This document shows, piece by piece, positions 3,640 through 7,674 of a DNA stretch of 7,674 nucleotides. This DNA is from DASZBR01 sp033763845 (GTDB lineage: Bacteria; Pseudomonadota; Gammaproteobacteria; DASZBR01), in assembly GCA_033763845.1 (NCBI GenBank), contig JANRJR010000034.1:1-7674 (forward strand), given 5' to 3'. The notes under the pieces are model-generated. The model saw nothing but the letters and a program-made list of their open reading frames with translations. It searched no databases and was not told the DNA's origin. Both the position numbers and the translations under genes were made by a program. Each line of letters starts with the position of its first letter. Position 1 is the first letter of the stretch.

Positions 3640-6600
3640 ATGTCATTAAATACCGCAAAAAAGCGTCCTCGTGATAATTTGGGTAAATCGAAAGAGATTA
3701 TTGCCCCTCCATTTTTACTGGAGACATCGATTGAATCTTATCAAGGGTTTTTAGCGCCAAAAAATAACAAAGAGTCGGGGTTAGATGTCGCTTTCCGTAC
3801 AGTATTTCCTGTTAAAAGTCCTTCGGGGCATGCAGTTTTAGAATATATGGGTTACAAATTAGGTGAGCCGTTGTTTGATGTGACAGAATGTCAGCGTCGA
3901 GGCTATACCTATGCAGCGCCTTTACGAGTGAAGTGTCGCTTGGTTATTTACGATAAAGAGGCGGGTGATAAGACCTCTGTAAAAGATATGAAAGAACAAG
4001 AAGTGTACGCGGGTGAAATTCCTTTAATGACACAAAATGCGACGTTTGTGATTAACGGAACAGAGCGCGTGGTTGTTTCGCAATTGCATCGTTCCCCGGG
4101 AGTTTTCTTTGAGCATGACAAAGGAAAAACGCATTCCTCTGGAAAATTATTATTTTCTGCGCGCGTTATTCCGTATCGAGGTTCTTGGCTTGATTTCGAA
4201 TTTGATCCAAAAGACTGTATTTTTGCGCGTATTGATAGACGTCGTAAACTGCCCGCAACAATTTTATTGCGTGCTTTAGGGTTGTCGCCTGAGGAAATTT
4301 TAGGCGATTTCTTTGACTTTAATGTGTTCCACATTAAAAATAATGATGTCATTTTAGAACTACATCCAGAGCGCTTGCGTGGTGAAATTGCGAGCTTTGA
4401 TATTAAAGACAAAGACGGTAATGTTATTGTTGAACAAGGTCGTCGAATTTCAGCTCGATATATTCGTCAATTAGAAAAAGCAAAAATCAATAAGCTGACG
4501 GTTCCTTCTGAATATTTGATTGGCAAAATATTAGCAAAGCCTGTTATCAATGAAAAAACAGGGGAGTTAATTGTTGACGCTAACGTAGAAATCACCGCTG
4601 AAATATGGAAGAAAATATTCTCAAACAATATTGATACATTTGAGACACTTTTTACAAACGATTTAGACTGCGGCCCTTATGTGTCAAGCACATTGAGAAT
4701 TGATCCAACTAAATCACAGCTGGAAGCACAAGTTGAAATTTATCGTATGATGCGTCCGGGTGAGCCTCCTACCAAGGAAGCGGCGGAAGCGTTGTTCAAT
4801 AATTTATTTTTCAATATTGAACGATATGATTTGTCTGCTGTTGGCCGAATGAAATTAAATCGTCGTTTGAATCGCCAGGAATTAACCGGTTCTTCGACTC
4901 TCACAAAAGAAGATATTATTGAAATCTTGCGCATGCTTATTTCAATTCGCGATGGCAAAGGTATCGTAGATGATATCGACCACTTGGGTAATCGTCGAGT
5001 TCGTAGCGTAGGTGAAATGGTTGAAAATCAATTTCGTGTTGGTTTAGTGCGTGTTGAGCGTGCAGTAAAAGAACGCTTAGGTGTTGCAGAATCCGAAGGA
5101 TTAATGCCGCAAGATTTGATAAATGCAAAACCCATTTCAGCAGCGATCAAAGAATTTTTTGGTTCAAGCCAATTGTCACAGTTTATGGATCAAAATAATC
5201 CGTTATCTGAAATTACGCATAAACGTCGTGTTTCAGCGTTAGGGCCTGGTGGGTTAACGCGCGAGCGCGCAGGCTTTGAAGTGCGAGACGTTCACCATAC
5301 ACATTATGGCCGTTTGTGCCCGATTGAAACACCAGAAGGTCCAAACATTGGATTAATTAATTCTTTAGCGGTATATGCGCGAACTAATGAATATGGTTTT
5401 CTTGAAACACCTTGCCGGAGAGTGGTCAATGGAAAAGTAACGGAAGAAATTGTTTATCTGTCTGCAATCGATGAAGCAGACTACGTTATTGCACAGGCAA
5501 ATGCGCAATTAGATAAATCAGGTAAATTAATTGACTCATTGATTAATTGCCGTTACAAAAATGAATTTACATTTACAACAGCAGATAAAGTGAATTTCAT
5601 GGATGTTTCTCCTCGACAAATTGTATCTGTAGCCGCTGCATTAATTCCATTTCTTGAGCACGATGACGCAAATCGTGCGTTAATGGGGTCGAACATGCAA
5701 CGTCAAGCAGTGCCCACGCTGTTAGCTGAAAAACCATTGGTCGGAACGGGTATCGAACGTGTTGTTGCAATTGACTCCGGAGTAACAGTAATTGCAAAGC
5801 GTGCTGGTGTTGTTGATTCTGTTGACGCCGCACGTATTGTCGTCCGTGTTGAAAATACGAAAGGTTCAGCTGAAGCCGGCGTCGATATTTATAATTTAAT
5901 TAAATATTCTCGTTCAAATCAAAATACTTGTATTAATCAACGTCCGTTAGTGAAACAAGGCGAAATCGTTAAAGCTGGTGATGTATTAGCTGACGGTCCT
6001 TCCACAGACATGGGCGAATTAGCATTGGGTCAAAATTTACTCGTCGCATTTATGCCGTGGAATGGATATAACTTCGAAGATTCTATTTTGATTTCTGAAC
6101 GTGTCGTTCAAGAAGATAGATTTACCAGCATTCATATTGAAGAATTAAGTTGTATTGCGCGTGATACCAAATTAGGACCAGAAGAAATTACACGTGATAT
6201 TCCGAATGTGGGTGAAAGTGCGTTATCAAAATTGGATGAATGTGGTGTCGTGTACGTTGGTGCCGAAGTTAATGCCGGTGATATTTTGGTGGGTAAAATT
6301 ACGCCAAAAGGTGAAACGCAATTAACGCCTGAAGAAAAATTACTGCGCGCTATTTTCGGTGAAAAAGCATCTGATGTAAAAGACAGTTCATTACGTGTTC
6401 CTGCAGGAATGTCGGGAACGGTTATCGATGTACAGGTCTTTACACGTGATGGTGTTGAAAAAGATCAGCGCGCGATTGATATTGAAAATATGGAATTAAC
6501 GAAATTCAAAAAAGATCTTAATGATGAATTTCGTATTCGTGAAGCAGATGTGTATCAACGTTTAGAAAAATTATTAACCGATCAAGTTGTTGTTAGTGGA

Positions 6601-7674
6601 CCGTCAGGTTTGAAATCGGGACAAAAAATTACGACAGAGTATTTGAAATCACTGCCGAAAGAAAAGTGGTTTGATATCAGTTTGAAAGATTCAGAGTTAA
6701 ATAAACAACTTGAAAATACGTCAAAGCAATTAAAATCTTTACGTGAAACACTTGATGAAAAATATGACCTTAAACGAAAAAAATTAAGCCAAGGTGATGA
6801 TATGGCGCCGGGTGTAATGAAAGTCGTTAAAGTTTATATGGCGATTAAGCGGCGTGTTCAACCGGGTGATAAAATGGCAGGACGTCACGGAAATAAAGGT
6901 GTTATTTCTATGATTGTGCCTGTTGAAGACATGCCTTATCTTGAAGATGGTACGCCAGTGGATATCGTATTAAATCCATTAGGTGTTCCCTCGCGAATGA
7001 ACGTGGGGCAAGTGTTGGAAACACATTTGGGTTGGGCGGCCAAAGGCTTGGGATTGAAAATTGGTCGAATGTTAGATGAGCACAAAGAAGTTTCAGAAGT
7101 GCGCCACTTCTTAAAATCCATTTACGCTGGAAAAGATCAAGAAGTTGATTTTGATAAATTGCATGATAAAGAAATTCGTGAGTTGTCTCAAAACTTACGT
7201 GGTGGTGTTCCGATGGCAACGCCTGTTTTTGATGGTGCAAGCGAAGATGAAATTCGTCGATTGTTAAAACTGGCGCAATTACCGGAAAGTGGGCAAGCAT
7301 ATTTAACAGATGGCCGCACGGGTTTTAAATTTGATAGGCCAGTGACAGTTGGATACATGTATATGTTGAAGCTGAATCACTTGGTTGATGACAAAATGCA
7401 TGCGCGTTCTACGGGATCATACAGTCTTGTCACACAACAGCCGCTGGGTGGTAAAGCTCAATTCGGTGGTCAGCGTTTCGGAGAAATGGAAGTTTGGGCG
7501 ATCGAGGCATTCGGTGCAGCACATATCCTTCAAGAAATCCTTACCATTAAATCGGATGACGTTATTGGTCGCGCGAAAGCATACGAAGCCATTGTTAAAG
7601 GCGAGAACATGCGCAAGCCGAATATACCAGAGTCATTCAACGTATTGGTGCATGAGCTCAGAGGTCTCGCACTT
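3640..7674 (+). CDS. rpoB: DNA-directed RNA polymerase subunit beta (3' end clipped)
   Basis: RpoB is the second-largest core RNA polymerase subunit, lining the active-site channel opposite beta'. The frame is open for all 1345 codons to the window edge. By alignment with the E. coli C-terminus (1342 residues, ending …LGINIELEDE), only about 7-10 codons plus the stop are missing. Landmarks: the rifampicin cluster I from G508 to about G535 (SSQLSQFMDQNNPLSEITH); CPIETPEGPNIGL (560-572); NGYNFEDS (808-815), with E813/D814 near the catalytic centre; QPGDKMAGRHGNKG (1074-1087), whose K1078 and K1086 correspond to E. coli K1065 and K1073; and LNHLVDDKMHARSTG near 1245-1259. Both proteobacterial lineage insertions appear present, the one in the second half being somewhat longer than in E. 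coli. The ATG at 3640 follows GAGGAAA (3628-3634) directly after the attenuator's T tract. rpoC is expected next. Confidence 0.98.
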   Translation, partial: MSLNTAKKRPRDNLGKSKEIIAPPFLLETSIESYQGFLAPKNNKESGLDVAFRTVFPVKSPSGHAVLEYMGYKLGEPLFDVTECQRRGYTYAAPLRVKCRLVIYDKEAGDKTSVKDMKEQEVYAGEIPLMTQNATFVINGTERVVVSQLHRSPGVFFEHDKGKTHSSGKLLFSARVIPYRGSWLDFEFDPKDCIFARIDRRRKLPATILLRALGLSPEEILGDFFDFNVFHIKNNDVILELHPERLRGEIASFDIKDKDGNVIVEQGRRISARYIRQLEKAKINKLTVPSEYLIGKILAKPVINEKTGELIVDANVEITAEIWKKIFSNNIDTFETLFTNDLDCGPYVSSTLRIDPTKSQLEAQVEIYRMMRPGEPPTKEAAEALFNNLFFNIERYDLSAVGRMKLNRRLNRQELTGSSTLTKEDIIEILRMLISIRDGKGIVDDIDHLGNRRVRSVGEMVENQFRVGLVRVERAVKERLGVAESEGLMPQDLINAKPISAAIKEFFGSSQLSQFMDQNNPLSEITHKRRVSALGPGGLTRERAGFEVRDVHHTHYGRLCPIETPEGPNIGLINSLAVYARTNEYGFLETPCRRVVNGKVTEEIVYLSAIDEADYVIAQANAQLDKSGKLIDSLINCRYKNEFTFTTADKVNFMDVSPRQIVSVAAALIPFLEHDDANRALMGSNMQRQAVPTLLAEKPLVGTGIERVVAIDSGVTVIAKRAGVVDSVDAARIVVRVENTKGSAEAGVDIYNLIKYSRSNQNTCINQRPLVKQGEIVKAGDVLADGPSTDMGELALGQNLLVAFMPWNGYNFEDSILISERVVQEDRFTSIHIEELSCIARDTKLGPEEITRDIPNVGESALSKLDECGVVYVGAEVNAGDILVGKITPKGETQLTPEEKLLRAIFGEKASDVKDSSLRVPAGMSGTVIDVQVFTRDGVEKDQRAIDIENMELTKFKKDLNDEFRIREADVYQRLEKLLTDQVVVSGPSGLKSGQKITTEYLKSLPKEKWFDISLKDSELNKQLENTSKQLKSLRETLDEKYDLKRKKLSQGDDMAPGVMKVVKVYMAIKRRVQPGDKMAGRHGNKGVISMIVPVEDMPYLEDGTPVDIVLNPLGVPSRMNVGQVLETHLGWAAKGLGLKIGRMLDEHKEVSEVRHFLKSIYAGKDQEVDFDKLHDKEIRELSQNLRGGVPMATPVFDGASEDEIRRLLKLAQLPESGQAYLTDGRTGFKFDRPVTVGYMYMLKLNHLVDDKMHARSTGSYSLVTQQPLGGKAQFGGQRFGEMEVWAIEAFGAAHILQEILTIKSDDVIGRAKAYEAIVKGENMRKPNIPESFNVLVHELRGLAL

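Noticed and set aside
3948..4412. Minus-strand open frames within rpoB (also near 4740-5128, 5597-5833 and 6908-7300) and within nusG, rplK and rplJ
   Set aside because: They lie wholly antisense to conserved coding sequence, have no ribosome-binding sites or recognisable families, and show composition expected of the reverse of a real gene.
1..7674. Novel defence, mobile or biosynthetic system
   Set aside because: Every stretch longer than about 60 nt is accounted for by core translation, secretion or transcription genes or their known RNA control elements. There are no integrase genes, terminal repeats, direct-repeat arrays or composition breaks.

Overview
The window is a stretch of the highly conserved bacterial tuf–secE–nusG–rplKAJL–rpoB chromosomal block, entirely on the + strand. 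Gene order, the tRNA-Trp between tuf and secE, a three-segment SecE, and EF-Tu, NusG, L11, L1, L10, L7/L12 and RNA polymerase beta sequences that resemble E. coli throughout all point to a gammaproteobacterium. The DNA is clearly A/T-rich, with A/T-ending codons preferred. That would suit a host-associated or intracellular gamma lineage (for example the Legionellales), but this is an impression, and the genus cannot be read from the window.

Layout: the last 47 codons of tuf (1-145); tRNA-Trp(CCA) with an encoded CCA end (167-242); secE (278-670) and nusG (674-1264), 3 nt apart; a 55-nt gap with an L1-binding-type hairpin (1277-1299); rplK (1320-1751) and rplA (1755-2474), 3 nt apart; a 138-nt structured gap that looks like the L10 autoregulatory leader; rplJ (2613-3140, GTG start); rplL (3176-3556); an 83-nt gap holding a terminator-like attenuator (3586-3621); and rpoB (3640 to the right edge), cut only a few codons before its expected stop. 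There are no minus-strand genes, mobile elements, repeat arrays or CRISPRs. The largest gene-free stretch is the 138-nt rplA-rplJ leader.

The genes form one functional module. EF-Tu, tRNA-Trp and the ribosomal stalk proteins (L10, L7/L12, L11) plus L1 serve translation, SecE serves membrane protein export, and NusG and RpoB serve transcription. Three RNA elements in the gaps match the known control logic of this locus: L1 feedback on rplK-rplA, L10-L7/L12 feedback on rplJ-rplL, and attenuation between rplL and rpoB, so that less polymerase than stalk protein is made.

I looked for an undescribed system and did not find one. This is a core, vertically inherited region. The points worth a second look are details: the very compact regulatory gaps, an 11-residue internal repeat at the C-terminus of L10 that may add a stalk-binding segment, the GTG start of rplJ, and small extensions or insertions in NusG, L1 and RpoB.
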